Assembly: GCA_025210485.1 (NCBI GenBank)
Contig: JAOARN010000035.1
Location: 1-57,178 of the forward strand
From: Marinifilaceae bacterium
Lineage (GTDB): Bacteria; Bacteroidota; Bacteroidia; Bacteroidales; Marinifilaceae
Direction of reading: 5' to 3'
Length of the DNA stretch: 57,178 nucleotides
Positions 9,266-17,663 of this stretch are shown here, one piece after another. The notes beneath the pieces are model-generated. The model searched no databases, was not told where the DNA came from, and saw only the letters and a list, made by a program, of their open reading frames with translations. A program made the position numbers and the translations under genes. How positions within the stretch are numbered: the stretch's first letter is position 1; each line of letters starts with the position of its first letter.

Positions 9266-9829
9266 TTGAAATTACATAATCATAAAGTAGATGAATTAAT
9301 AGAAAGATTAGTTGACAAGTCAGATGAACAGGCAATGTATAAGCTGTTCGAGATTTATTATGATTCATTAATAACATCTTCGATAGTGATTGTAAAAAGT
9401 AGAGATTTGGCAGAAGAAGTTGTGTCAGATGTATTTTATAGACTCTGGATTAATAGAAAAAAACTCAAAGAGGTTAAAAATTTAGATAATTATCTTTTTA
9501 TTAGTGTGCGAAACTACTCTTTAAATTACCTAAAAAAAGAGAAAAAGATTATTTTTCAGGAAATTAATGAAGATGCAGATAAGCAATCTGCTGATTTTAT
9601 TAATATTGAAGATCTTATTTTTGCACAAGAGTTAAGAGAAAAAATAAATACTAGTATTGAAAAACTCCCCCCTAAATGCAAGCAGATTTTTAAAATGGTG
9701 AGAGCTGAAAGTCTTAAACAAAAAGAAGTTGCTCAAAAATTGAAAATTTCTGTTCATACCGTAGAAAATCAAATGCGAATAGCTTTAAATAAAATTAAAG
9801 AAGAATTAGGATTTATAAAAAATAAATAG
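9266..9829 (+). CDS. ECF-type RNA polymerase sigma factor
   Basis: 187 residues from a TTG start (MKLHNHKVDELIERL); no ATG occurs before region 2, so TTG is accepted. Region 2 (about 20-90) contains AEEVVSDVFYRLW and LDNYLFISVRNYSLNYL; region 4 (about 130-180) contains LPPKCKQIFKMVRAESLKQK and an HTH ISVHTVENQMRIALNKI. This is the sigma-70 ECF type common in Bacteroidota. Such genes are usually followed by a FecR anti-sigma gene and SusC/SusD pairs; none is present here, and the next gene is a small lipoprotein, so control must come from elsewhere or from an unrecognised partner. Confidence 0.92.
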   Translation: MKLHNHKVDELIERLVDKSDEQAMYKLFEIYYDSLITSSIVIVKSRDLAEEVVSDVFYRLWINRKKLKEVKNLDNYLFISVRNYSLNYLKKEKKIIFQEINEDADKQSADFINIEDLIFAQELREKINTSIEKLPPKCKQIFKMVRAESLKQKEVAQKLKISVHTVENQMRIALNKIKEELGFIKNK

Positions 9830-10097
9830 TTCTTAAAAATCCCCCAAATAAATTGTGTGGCTTTGTTAATAAGTGTTTTTAAATCAGCTAGTAATAAATA
9901 TTAAAAAAAAATACTCGAAACTGTAACAAATCGTTTAACTTAACGTATCCTTAGATATTATAATTAAGAACTTATAATTTTTTTCAAACCTATTTCTGCA
10001 ATTTGTCGAATTTGAATATATGATTTTCGTCTTTTGTCTTACAATATGAGTGGAGTGGAAAATATACAGATGATGCAGAAATCTAAAAATAATATTT

Positions 10098-10664
10098 ATG
10101 AATCATTTAGTTAAATTCTCAATTTATTCTTTGCTTTTTCTTAGCATTTCTTTTCTAAATATTTCTTGTGATGATGACGATGACGATGATGTTGAATTGA
10201 TAAATCAAGCAGATCGTTCTTTTGGTACTTATGATGGCAAGATGTATATTTACAAAGGTATTACCGATACCAAGTCACTTAATGATGTTGGTTATAGTTT
10301 CTCAAAGGATATAAAATTTGAGATACTAAAAGATGAGGAGGAAATAAATACTTTTTATATAAAACCAGAGATAGATATTGATGGAAAGATAAAATGTAGT
10401 TTTGTAGAAAACGTCGCAAATGGATTTGGTTATAATATAGATATATCTTCTATAAATGTATACGATATAATTAATGAGGAGTATGTCACAGTGGAAATAA
10501 AAGGAGTTGATGCTCATCATGCTGGTGAAACCTCTTATCATGGTGCATTCTATGATGATGAAAACTTAGTTTCTTTTGCATATACTGCTAGAATAAATGA
10601 TGAAGATTTTGTTTTTATTTATAGAGCTAATTTAGTCGAAGATGAAGAAGCTAAAGAAGAATAG
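10098..10664 (+). CDS. Lipoprotein with poly-Asp segment after lipobox
   Basis: 188 residues. A signal peptide ends in the lipobox ISC (Cys24), directly followed by seven Asp residues; acidic stretches after the Cys often mark surface-exposed lipoproteins in Bacteroidota. The body is mostly beta-like with an acidic C-terminus (VEDEEAKEE). I recognise no family. It lies 268 bp after the ECF sigma gene on the same strand and could belong to its regulon, but this is only a positional inference. A strong terminator follows. Confidence 0.8.
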   Translation: MNHLVKFSIYSLLFLSISFLNISCDDDDDDDVELINQADRSFGTYDGKMYIYKGITDTKSLNDVGYSFSKDIKFEILKDEEEINTFYIKPEIDIDGKIKCSFVENVANGFGYNIDISSINVYDIINEEYVTVEIKGVDAHHAGETSYHGAFYDDENLVSFAYTARINDEDFVFIYRANLVEDEEAKEE

Positions 10665-10687
10665 ATGAATTATATTTAGAGAATCAT

Positions 10688-10722
10688 AAAAAGTCAGCTC
10701 GGTTTTTCAAGCTGACTTTTTA
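10688..10722 (+). terminator. Bidirectional terminator between convergent genes
   Basis: A 12-bp stem (10688-10699 with 10710-10721; AAAAAGTCAGCT/AGCTGACTTTTT) and a 10-nt loop, with T-runs on both strands. It ends 7 bp before the stop of the minus-strand gene at 10729 and can serve both genes. Confidence 0.85.
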
Positions 10723-10728
10723 TTTTAT

Positions 10729-11883
10729 TTAGTCTTGTTCTTCTTTTGATAGGTATACTATTCCACCTGTTTTTGGTGATAGTTTAATTTGAACTTTGTT
10801 TTTTAATAATCCTTCGAGTGAGTATGAAGCTAATTTTCCAAGTTGTGATATAATATAATGTTTAGAAATTATATTATCTGTACCAAAATATAAATTGCAC
10901 TCAGCTGTCTCAGGTATTTTATAATACAATTGTTGACTTTCGGTTAATTCAGGATGTGTCTCAGACTCTAAGTTTGAAAGTGCAATAGGAGTAATATCTA
11001 ATTTTATTGCTGTTGAGCCTGATACACCTGTCTTCGTAATCCCATTGTTTTCTGAAAAATAGAACAAGACTTTCGATTTTTCACCTTTCTTAGGCTTATA
11101 AATAAATGTATGTTCTTTTGTAATACTGTATGATTCACCTATAAATAAAGAAAGGTATTTTTTTTCCAATTCAGCTAATTCCTTTACAATTATTTCATAT
11201 GATTTACCATCAGGAGGAAGTTTGTCATAATTAGCAGTTAAGATTTTGAACCTTCGTTTTCGTAATTTAAAGATTTGATGAGCTGCCTCCTGTGCCTTTT
11301 CCTCTTCTGTTTTCTTTAAATAATTTGTTTTCAAAACTGGCACTCTGTGAAATGAAGAATCAGTTTCAACAACTTTCATTATAGTGTCATTCTGCTTTTT
11401 TAAAACATTGCTAATTGTGAATTCTCCATACTTATTATCAGCAAATTTAGATTTTGAAAATATATAAGTTGAATTTTGGTCTATATTCTTTTTATTAGAG
11501 TTTTTTAGATTAAATGATTCTAAAATTCCATCGCTTGTCATACCTATTACACATTTATGTTCGGTTGGTATTTCTAGTTTGTAATTATGATAATAATCAG
11601 GATGTGTGTTTAGATTCATATCTATACTAATAAGTTGGTGTTTTTTGCTAGTAGTTTGTGCCTTGATATCTAAGTCTAAATATTTTTTTGCAAATCTTGC
11701 ATATTTCCCAGATTTTTGGATTTTGGTTTTTAGTTTTACCTTAAGTTCAATAGAGTTCTTAGGTAAATTGTAGTTTATGCAGCAAAATTTGTCACTGTCT
11801 GATCTCTTTTTTTGTGCATTAATATTTGTACTTAATAATAATATTAAGCAAATACTGATTAAGTTTAAAAAACGAACTTGCAT
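10729..11883 (-). CDS. DUF4831 family secreted protein
   Basis: 384 residues with an N-terminal signal peptide (LISICLILLLSTNINAQ). The segment YNLPKNSIELKVKLKTKIQK followed by GKYARFAKKYLDL matches the DUF4831 family of Bacteroidota, predicted periplasmic proteins of unknown role. The middle is rich in charged helix (KKTEEEKAQEAAHQIFKLRK); the C-terminal half looks beta-rich. It starts 25 bp downstream of the nnr stop on the same strand, so the two genes are probably cotranscribed, although no functional link is known. Confidence 0.8.
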   Translation of the reverse strand: MQVRFLNLISICLILLLSTNINAQKKRSDSDKFCCINYNLPKNSIELKVKLKTKIQKSGKYARFAKKYLDLDIKAQTTSKKHQLISIDMNLNTHPDYYHNYKLEIPTEHKCVIGMTSDGILESFNLKNSNKKNIDQNSTYIFSKSKFADNKYGEFTISNVLKKQNDTIMKVVETDSSFHRVPVLKTNYLKKTEEEKAQEAAHQIFKLRKRRFKILTANYDKLPPDGKSYEIIVKELAELEKKYLSLFIGESYSITKEHTFIYKPKKGEKSKVLFYFSENNGITKTGVSGSTAIKLDITPIALSNLESETHPELTESQQLYYKIPETAECNLYFGTDNIISKHYIISQLGKLASYSLEGLLKNKVQIKLSPKTGGIVYLSKEEQD

Positions 11884-11907
11884 TTTCGAGTGGTTTAATT
11901 TTATGGT

Positions 11908-13431
11908 TTATTTCTTTTGTTTTCTTAGTTTTTTAAATGCCTTTGGTAAATATTTAGTAATATCACTAGCATTTAAAGATTCTATTCCTAGTTTTTTCTT
12001 GGCATAATCCCCAGCCAAGCCATGTATAAATACTCCTAATAGGCTTGCATCTATTGGGCTATATGATTGCGCAAGCAAAGATAGTATTATTCCAGTTAAA
12101 ACATCACCGCTTCCAGCTGTTGCCATGCCACAATTTCCAGTCGAATTGAAATATACATGCCCATCTGGTGATGCGATTATCGTATTTGCTCCTTTTAATA
12201 CTATTATTATATTTAATTCGCTTGATAGCTTTCGCATTTGTTTGATTTTATCTTCAGTATTTCTGAATTTTCCAAATAATCTTTCAAACTCCTTAACATG
12301 AGGAGTGATTATACTATTGTGTGGCAGTAATTTTATTAGTTCAGGATTTAGAGCCAGAATATTTAGAGCGTCCGCATCAAGAATGAATTTTTTATTTTGG
12401 TTGCGTTCTAATATATTTTTAAGACCATTTTGTGTGTTGGGTTTAGTCCCTATGCCAGGTCCAATACCGATAGCATTATACTTCTCTGTATTTTCGACAT
12501 TCGAAAATAATATTTCAGATTGGTCAAGACTAAGCATAGCTTCAGGTACACTTGTTTGTAAAATTTCATAGCCACAACTTGGTGTATGGCAAGTTAATAA
12601 TCCAACTCCTGATTTCAAACAAGATTTTGAAGCTAATATTGCAGCTCCTATTTTACCATACGATCCGCTAACTAATAATGCATGCCCGTAGCTACCTTTA
12701 TGATCAAATTTATTTTTCCTTCGAAGTAATTTTCGTATCTCCTTTTCCTGTAAATAAAAATTTTTGCTTTTTAGTTTGTTTTTTATTTGCTTATTAAGTT
12801 CTATATCAAGAATATGAAATTTTCCGACAAATTGGAAATTTTCGGGTAATAGTAAACTGAATTTTGGAAACTCAAAACTTAGGCATTCTTGCGCACAAAT
12901 AGTATTTTCGATTGTATTGTCTTTTGAGTTTTCACATGTGAGCCCTGATGGCAAATCTATAGAAATCGTATTTGTGGATAATTTATTGATTGTGTGGATC
13001 ATCTTGGCTAGTTCAGCTCTGGTATTTCCTTTTAATCCATATCCTAGAATGGCGTCTATTACCACCGTATTTTTATCAATATTTGATTCTATTGAATTTA
13101 TATTGTAATGCTTTAATATTTTAGGATTTATTTTAAACAGTCTATCAAAATTAATTTTTGAATCTTGTGAAAATTCCTCTCTTGGGTATAATAAATAACA
13201 GAAACATTTATAGTTGGCATTCGAAAGTAATCTTGCTAATGCTAACCCATCACCACCATTATTGCCTTTTCCTATGAAAAAAATAAATTTAGTTTGTTTG
13301 TCGTATCTCTTTCTAATCCATTTAAACAAACGTATAGATGCTCTTTCCATTAAGTCTATTGAATCGATTACTTCTTCTTTTATTGTATATTGGTCGATTT
13401 CTTTTGTTTGATCAGCCGAGAATATTTTCAT
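11908..13431 (-). CDS. nnr: Bifunctional NAD(P)HX epimerase/dehydratase
   Basis: 507 residues, a fusion of two repair enzymes for hydrated NAD(P)H. The N-terminal YjeF domain (1 to about 210) has SADQTKEIDQYTI and the loop GKGNNGGDGLALAR of the NAD(P)HX epimerase. The C-terminal ribokinase-like domain (about 225-500) has FILDADALNIL, ITPHVKEFERLFG and GMATAGSGDVLTGII of the ADP-dependent NAD(P)HX dehydratase. Length and domain order are normal for bacterial Nnr. It starts with ATG at 13431 and heads a probable two-gene unit with the DUF4831 gene. Confidence 0.95.
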   Translation of the reverse strand: MKIFSADQTKEIDQYTIKEEVIDSIDLMERASIRLFKWIRKRYDKQTKFIFFIGKGNNGGDGLALARLLSNANYKCFCYLLYPREEFSQDSKINFDRLFKINPKILKHYNINSIESNIDKNTVVIDAILGYGLKGNTRAELAKMIHTINKLSTNTISIDLPSGLTCENSKDNTIENTICAQECLSFEFPKFSLLLPENFQFVGKFHILDIELNKQIKNKLKSKNFYLQEKEIRKLLRRKNKFDHKGSYGHALLVSGSYGKIGAAILASKSCLKSGVGLLTCHTPSCGYEILQTSVPEAMLSLDQSEILFSNVENTEKYNAIGIGPGIGTKPNTQNGLKNILERNQNKKFILDADALNILALNPELIKLLPHNSIITPHVKEFERLFGKFRNTEDKIKQMRKLSSELNIIIVLKGANTIIASPDGHVYFNSTGNCGMATAGSGDVLTGIILSLLAQSYSPIDASLLGVFIHGLAGDYAKKKLGIESLNASDITKYLPKAFKKLRKQKK

Positions 13432-13699
13432 ATGTTATTTATTTAAATCTTTCCATAATATATATGTAGCGAAAATATATAAAATTTGAAGATTTTATGC
13501 TAAAAGTTTAAGTCTATTGTTCTAATAAAGGATTAAAATGTGTAGTTCCGAATCTATATTTCACATGTCTTATATATTTGTATATCTGTTGTTAAGTTGA
13601 TTGCAAATCAGATACCCTCAAATCTTTAGAGTGAAATTTTGAATTTATATTCAGCTTGTTTTTTATTGTAAAAGTCTTTATTAATAAAAGATAAATAGT

Positions 13700-14257
13700 A
13701 TGGAAAACTCATGGTTCACAGAAGATGAAATTAGTATAATTCAAAATTATGTTTCAGCTTTTGAAACTCGAATATGTGCAAAAAATGAAATTCTTATTAA
13801 TGCAGGTACATACTCATCTGAAATATTTTTTGTCCAAAAAGGAGTACTAAGATCATTTTATTATAGTAAGGAGGGGGAAGAGTTGACCATATGGTTTGCC
13901 TCCGAAAATGAAATTATTTCGGCCATTAATAGTATTTTCCTTGGAAGGCCTACTCCTTATAGTATACAGTGTCTTGAACACGAAACGGAACTAAAAGTTT
14001 TTACTTACGAGGATTTGAATAAGTCATTTGTTAAGTCAGCTGAGATATATGAAATATATGTGAAGTTTATAAAATTATCTTTACTATATTCTTTAAATAA
14101 ATTGGTGGAATTTCAATCCTTAGATTCAAAACAGAGGTATGAAAGTTTTTTGCAGTATCACCCTAGGCTGATTGACAGAATTAGCCATAAACATATTGCT
14201 AGTTTTTTGAATATGACACGTCAGAATTTTAGTAAAATCAGAAACTCCTATAAGTAA
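13700..14257 (+). CDS. Crp/Fnr-type cyclic-nucleotide-binding regulator
   Basis: 185 residues. An N-terminal cupin-like cNMP-binding domain (about 15-115) shows the family pattern EILINAGTYSSEIFFVQKGV and YYSKEGEELTIWFASENEII. A C-terminal winged-helix part ends HIASFLNMTRQNFSKIRNSY, the usual recognition-helix position, close to the C-terminus. Bacteroidota regulators of this group generally lack the full cAMP-binding Arg/Ser set, so the ligand is unknown. Its stop is 3 bp from the stop of the convergent PAP2 gene, leaving no room for a separate terminator. Confidence 0.85.
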   Translation: MENSWFTEDEISIIQNYVSAFETRICAKNEILINAGTYSSEIFFVQKGVLRSFYYSKEGEELTIWFASENEIISAINSIFLGRPTPYSIQCLEHETELKVFTYEDLNKSFVKSAEIYEIYVKFIKLSLLYSLNKLVEFQSLDSKQRYESFLQYHPRLIDRISHKHIASFLNMTRQNFSKIRNSYK

Positions 14258-14259
14258 AT

Positions 14260-15639
14260 CTAAAATCTAACAGAAAGACCAATTCCTAATCCTATATTGG
14301 AAAGATTTAATCTGTGCGAACTGCTTTTTTTAAGTTCCTCTGATATTGAAAGAGCTCTTGATTTTGTGTAAGTTCTCATCGAAGGTCTGTTGTCTGTGTA
14401 ATTTGTATGTATTTCTATCCCGATTTGATTGTTTATTGCTCTTCGCAATTTTAGCCCAGCGCTCCAAGCGAAACCATTATGTGGTTTGAATTCCACAAAA
14501 TCTATCGATTGAATAACTCTATTCGACTCTTTTATTATTGCATCGGATTTGATATTGCCTTCAGCTCCAAATGACATTCCTAAAGCCAGATTTCCCATAA
14601 TAGATGTTTTGGGAGAAAGTTTTAGATTTACATAAGGACCAGCTAACAGATATGTAAACCCTAAAGATTCGGGATTGAAATTGACAAAACTAGCCTCTTT
14701 TGTTTCAATCGATTTTAAGTCGCTTTTGAGTTCGAATGCTGAAACGCCCAATTGTCCACCTATCCCAAATTTATGATTCCAAAAATAAGCAGCTTCGATA
14801 CCAGTTGAGAAACCAGCTTTGGTGTTAAGTCCTGATGAACTGTTGATTAACCTCTTAGTGTTTTTTAGGTAGCTAGTTCTTATGCTAAAAAAAGAAGGAT
14901 TTTCTTTTCCTGAATATCTGTATTCAATATTGTTTTTACCTTTATTGTTGAAAAATGATTCTGATAATGCATATGCGAATTCAGCAGAAAGTATTCCTAG
15001 ACCAGCACCAACCAAAACATCAGATACCCAATGCTTGTTGTTGAGAACACGCATTGTTCCAACGCAGGCAGCTGACGAATAGCCAAGTATCGAGTAGAGT
15101 TTGTTTCTATGACCATATTCTTTGTGTAGCATAGTGGCATTCATAAAGGCTGTGGTTGTATGACCTGAAGGGAAGCTGTTTCTTTTGCTTCCATCAGGTC
15201 GCATTTGTCTAGTACTGTACTTTATTCCATTGACGAGTACTGCTGTAGTTAAGCATGAAGCTGCAAAAGTGGCTGTGAATCTTTTAATGTCGTGTTTGCC
15301 CTTTATTCCAACGGCATTTAAACCATACACTGCAAGAGTAGGTGAGTATTGCAGATAGTCATCAATTTTATTCCTGTAATTAGGGTAATATTTATCTCGT
15401 GCTGACTTAATATCTTTGCGTTTGCTCCATGATGCTAGTCCTGTTCCTATTAGTATTCCTGGGATTGCAGTTCGTTTAATAATCTTGTTTAAGCTTGTCT
15501 CTTTTTTAGACTTATGGTCAAAATCTTTTAAATGTTTAAGTTCTTTTTCCTTCGTGTTGTCTGAGATAATTTGCGCAGTAATGCTATTTGAGAATGTTAT
15601 AAGGCTTAGGCTTATGATAATGGCGGTTTTAGTATACAT
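14260..15639 (-). CDS. PAP2 phosphatase with C-terminal outer-membrane barrel
   Basis: 459 residues. After a signal peptide (1 to about 22) and a charged linker comes a PAP2 domain (about 95-225) with all three motifs: KYSTRQMRP (K140...R147-P148), PSGH (157-160) and RVLNNKHWVSD (R197, H203, D207). The rest (about 250-459) is a run of alternating beta strands ending in Phe (IGLGIGLSVRF), typical of an outer-membrane barrel. The enzyme probably removes phosphate from lipid substrates (phosphatidate or undecaprenyl pyrophosphate class) in the periplasm while anchored to the outer membrane. The catalytic set is complete, so activity is expected; the substrate is unknown. Confidence 0.88.
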   Translation of the reverse strand: MYTKTAIIISLSLITFSNSITAQIISDNTKEKELKHLKDFDHKSKKETSLNKIIKRTAIPGILIGTGLASWSKRKDIKSARDKYYPNYRNKIDDYLQYSPTLAVYGLNAVGIKGKHDIKRFTATFAASCLTTAVLVNGIKYSTRQMRPDGSKRNSFPSGHTTTAFMNATMLHKEYGHRNKLYSILGYSSAACVGTMRVLNNKHWVSDVLVGAGLGILSAEFAYALSESFFNNKGKNNIEYRYSGKENPSFFSIRTSYLKNTKRLINSSSGLNTKAGFSTGIEAAYFWNHKFGIGGQLGVSAFELKSDLKSIETKEASFVNFNPESLGFTYLLAGPYVNLKLSPKTSIMGNLALGMSFGAEGNIKSDAIIKESNRVIQSIDFVEFKPHNGFAWSAGLKLRRAINNQIGIEIHTNYTDNRPSMRTYTKSRALSISEELKKSSSHRLNLSNIGLGIGLSVRF

Positions 15640-16298
15640 GTGAATATAGTTTTTTGAGATAATTGATAAATAATCGATAAAAAGCCAATGAAAGGTTAAG
15701 GAAAATTAAACATTGTTGAATTTTAAATATGAACATAAAAAAATAAAATGCAAAAGTAGTTAATTTTATACTAGAATAGTTTTTAAAATATTTATTTTTT
15801 TAATTTAATTAAGTGGTTGTCCTAAAAATGTTTTTAAAGTGATAAATAGCTTTTAAGATACCATGAGACAATGCTTAGGTGTGATTAAAATAAAAATAGT
15901 TTCTAATTTGAATTATTGATATATATAAATATGTTAATAAATATCTTTAGTGTCTTTTTATTAAAAAAAACAAAAGTGTAAAAACAAATAAACATAAAAA
16001 AATAAACTATAGGTTTTGTTGATTTGTTGACTCGATACAAATATTATATTTTAAGTCAATTTGTAAAAAAAAATATGAGAAGCGTAAGTCTATAAATGAG
16101 CAAAGATTAAAATCTAAAGCGTCAGTTGATTTAGTTTTTATTTAAACTTGATTGGATGAATTATAGAAAAGCCTGAATTATTAATATCTTTGTAATTAAT
16201 TTAAGATTAATAAAAAAAAATATAAAACACATAGCATTTTGCTTGTATACTATAAAAAAAATTATTGTTTTTGTATTCGAAATCTAAAAACTTCAAGT
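15640..16298. other. Intergenic, no gene recognised
   Basis: About 650 bp of very AT-rich DNA between two divergent genes. A TATCTTTG box at 16185-16192 is a plausible -7 element for the TPR gene at 16299. No hairpin or credible ORF was seen in the rest. Confidence 0.5.
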
Positions 16299-16814
16299 AT
16301 GATTAGAAATATTTTAAAATTAATTATTGCAGGTTTACTTATAATAGGTTCTGTATTTGCTTTTGTCAATGGCTTGATTAGCGTAGGGGTATGGTCTATA
16401 ATTGTGGCTGGCTTTTTTGTCTTGTTTCATTTCAAGAATCAAAAAAATCTTATTGCATTTTACTATGTAAGAAAAAATAAAATGGATAAGGCAGCAAAAG
16501 TTCTTGACTCTGTAAAACACCCAGAGAGGATGATTAAAAGTCAGGAGGCATATTACTATTATTTGTCAGGATTGGTAGCAAGTCAACAGCACAGTATAAA
16601 TAAGGCTGAAAGTATGTTTAAAAAAGCTCTTGAGACTGGTCTAAGAATGGATACTGACAAAGCTGTAGCTAGATTAAATATGTCAGGAATGGCATTGAGA
16701 AAAAGAAATAAAAAATTGGCAAAATATCATTTACAAGAAGCAAAAAAATTGGACAAAAGAAAAATGCTTACTGATCAATTCAAAGAAATTGAATATATGA
16801 TGAAAAGAGTATAA
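16299..16814 (+). CDS. Membrane-anchored TPR-like protein
   Basis: The best start is the ATG at 16299 (MIRNILKLIIAGLLIIG), 60 bp inside a longer frame whose extra residues look unnatural; this gives 171 residues. Two hydrophobic helices (about 4-24 and 27-45) are followed by a cytosolic helical part with TPR-like units: AYYYYLSGLVASQQHSINKA, then AESMFKKALETG. A signature of one and a half to two TPRs suggests a protein-protein adaptor at the inner membrane. No known family name. A strong terminator follows. Confidence 0.75.
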   Translation: MIRNILKLIIAGLLIIGSVFAFVNGLISVGVWSIIVAGFFVLFHFKNQKNLIAFYYVRKNKMDKAAKVLDSVKHPERMIKSQEAYYYYLSGLVASQQHSINKAESMFKKALETGLRMDTDKAVARLNMSGMALRKRNKKLAKYHLQEAKKLDKRKMLTDQFKEIEYMMKRV

Positions 16815-16817
16815 AAC

Positions 16818-16849
16818 AAAGGCGGTATCTTCTGAATACCGCCTTTTTT
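16818..16849 (+). terminator. Intrinsic terminator after TPR gene
   Basis: AAAGGCGGTAT and ATACCGCCTTT form an 11-bp stem with a 7-nt loop, followed by a T-run. Confidence 0.88.
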
Positions 16850-16901
16850 ATACTATATTTATTTTTATGATGGATTTTTCTTATTAAAGATATCTTAGAT
16901 A

Positions 16902-17279
16902 TTATTTAATTTCAATAAGTTTTTCATCTGAATGCCATAAGCCGTGTTTAGTACAGAATGCAGCAGCTGTTAATTTCATATTTCTAGTTGGAATAATATG
17001 GAAATCAACCTCAGCTTGGTTTGGTGAACCTCCTAAAGCCCCTGCTGTAAAGTTAGTCTGAGCAAGCATTTTTTCTCCATCCCATAATTGCACCCATGAA
17101 ATATAGTGATCAAAATCATCAGGATGTGGATATGCATCTCCAACTTTTACCTTAACTGTAAATTTCTCACCTTCTTTAGCTGAATCTTCGCAATGTATAA
17201 AAGCTGAATGTCTGTCAATATAATCTTTTTTTGCTTCTCTCTCAATTGTATCGATATCTTGGTATCTATTAATTTTCAT
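16902..17279 (-). CDS. Superoxide reductase (neelaredoxin/desulfoferrodoxin type)
   Basis: 125 residues, the one-iron class. The iron ligands expected for the family are present: His24, His52, His58, Cys109 and His112 (PHPDDFDHYISWVQLW and FCTKHGLWH). It reduces superoxide to peroxide without making oxygen, a strategy of anaerobic and microaerophilic bacteria, in the cytosol. The residues before the first His, normally Glu-Lys in the motif EKHVPVI, are Asp22-Arg23 here (DRHSAFI), so the usual proton-relay or superoxide-attracting Lys is replaced by Arg. No N-terminal rubredoxin-like domain. Monocistronic by position; no separate rubredoxin gene nearby. Confidence 0.88.
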   Translation of the reverse strand: MKINRYQDIDTIEREAKKDYIDRHSAFIHCEDSAKEGEKFTVKVKVGDAYPHPDDFDHYISWVQLWDGEKMLAQTNFTAGALGGSPNQAEVDFHIIPTRNMKLTAAAFCTKHGLWHSDEKLIEIK

Positions 17280-17374
17280 AACTATTTTTCTATTTATATG
17301 TTAATATTTTAATCTTTTGCTATATTGAATTGATAATAAAGAAATTATTTTATGTAAGTATCTGTCGCTTTTCT

Positions 17375-17417
17375 TTAATAAAAGAGGCAAGATATGATTT
17401 ATGCCTCTTTTAATTAA
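17375..17417 (-). terminator. Hairpin terminator, minus strand
   Basis: AAAAGAGGCA...TGCCTCTTTT forms a 10-bp GC-centred stem extended by A/T pairs, with a T-run on the minus strand. It lies about 250 bp beyond the stop of the 901-residue gene, the only gene whose transcript would meet it. The remaining DNA between 17280 and 17663 shows nothing else. Confidence 0.65.
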
Positions 17418-17663
17418 ACATTATGATAATTTATAACAATCAACTAAATATACAAATATCATATGTTTTTCCATAAGATGTAAATGAACTACAAAATAAT
17501 CTATTAAATTATAAAAATAAGATAAATACTTTATGTTCCTTCTTTATTAATAACAAGAGCAAAACTAATTTTTGTTTTTAAACATTCCAAATAAAAATAA
17601 TCGATTATTTTTATGTTAGTATAAAGATAAATAATGTCGAATTTTTTGAAATCTTGATTTGAG

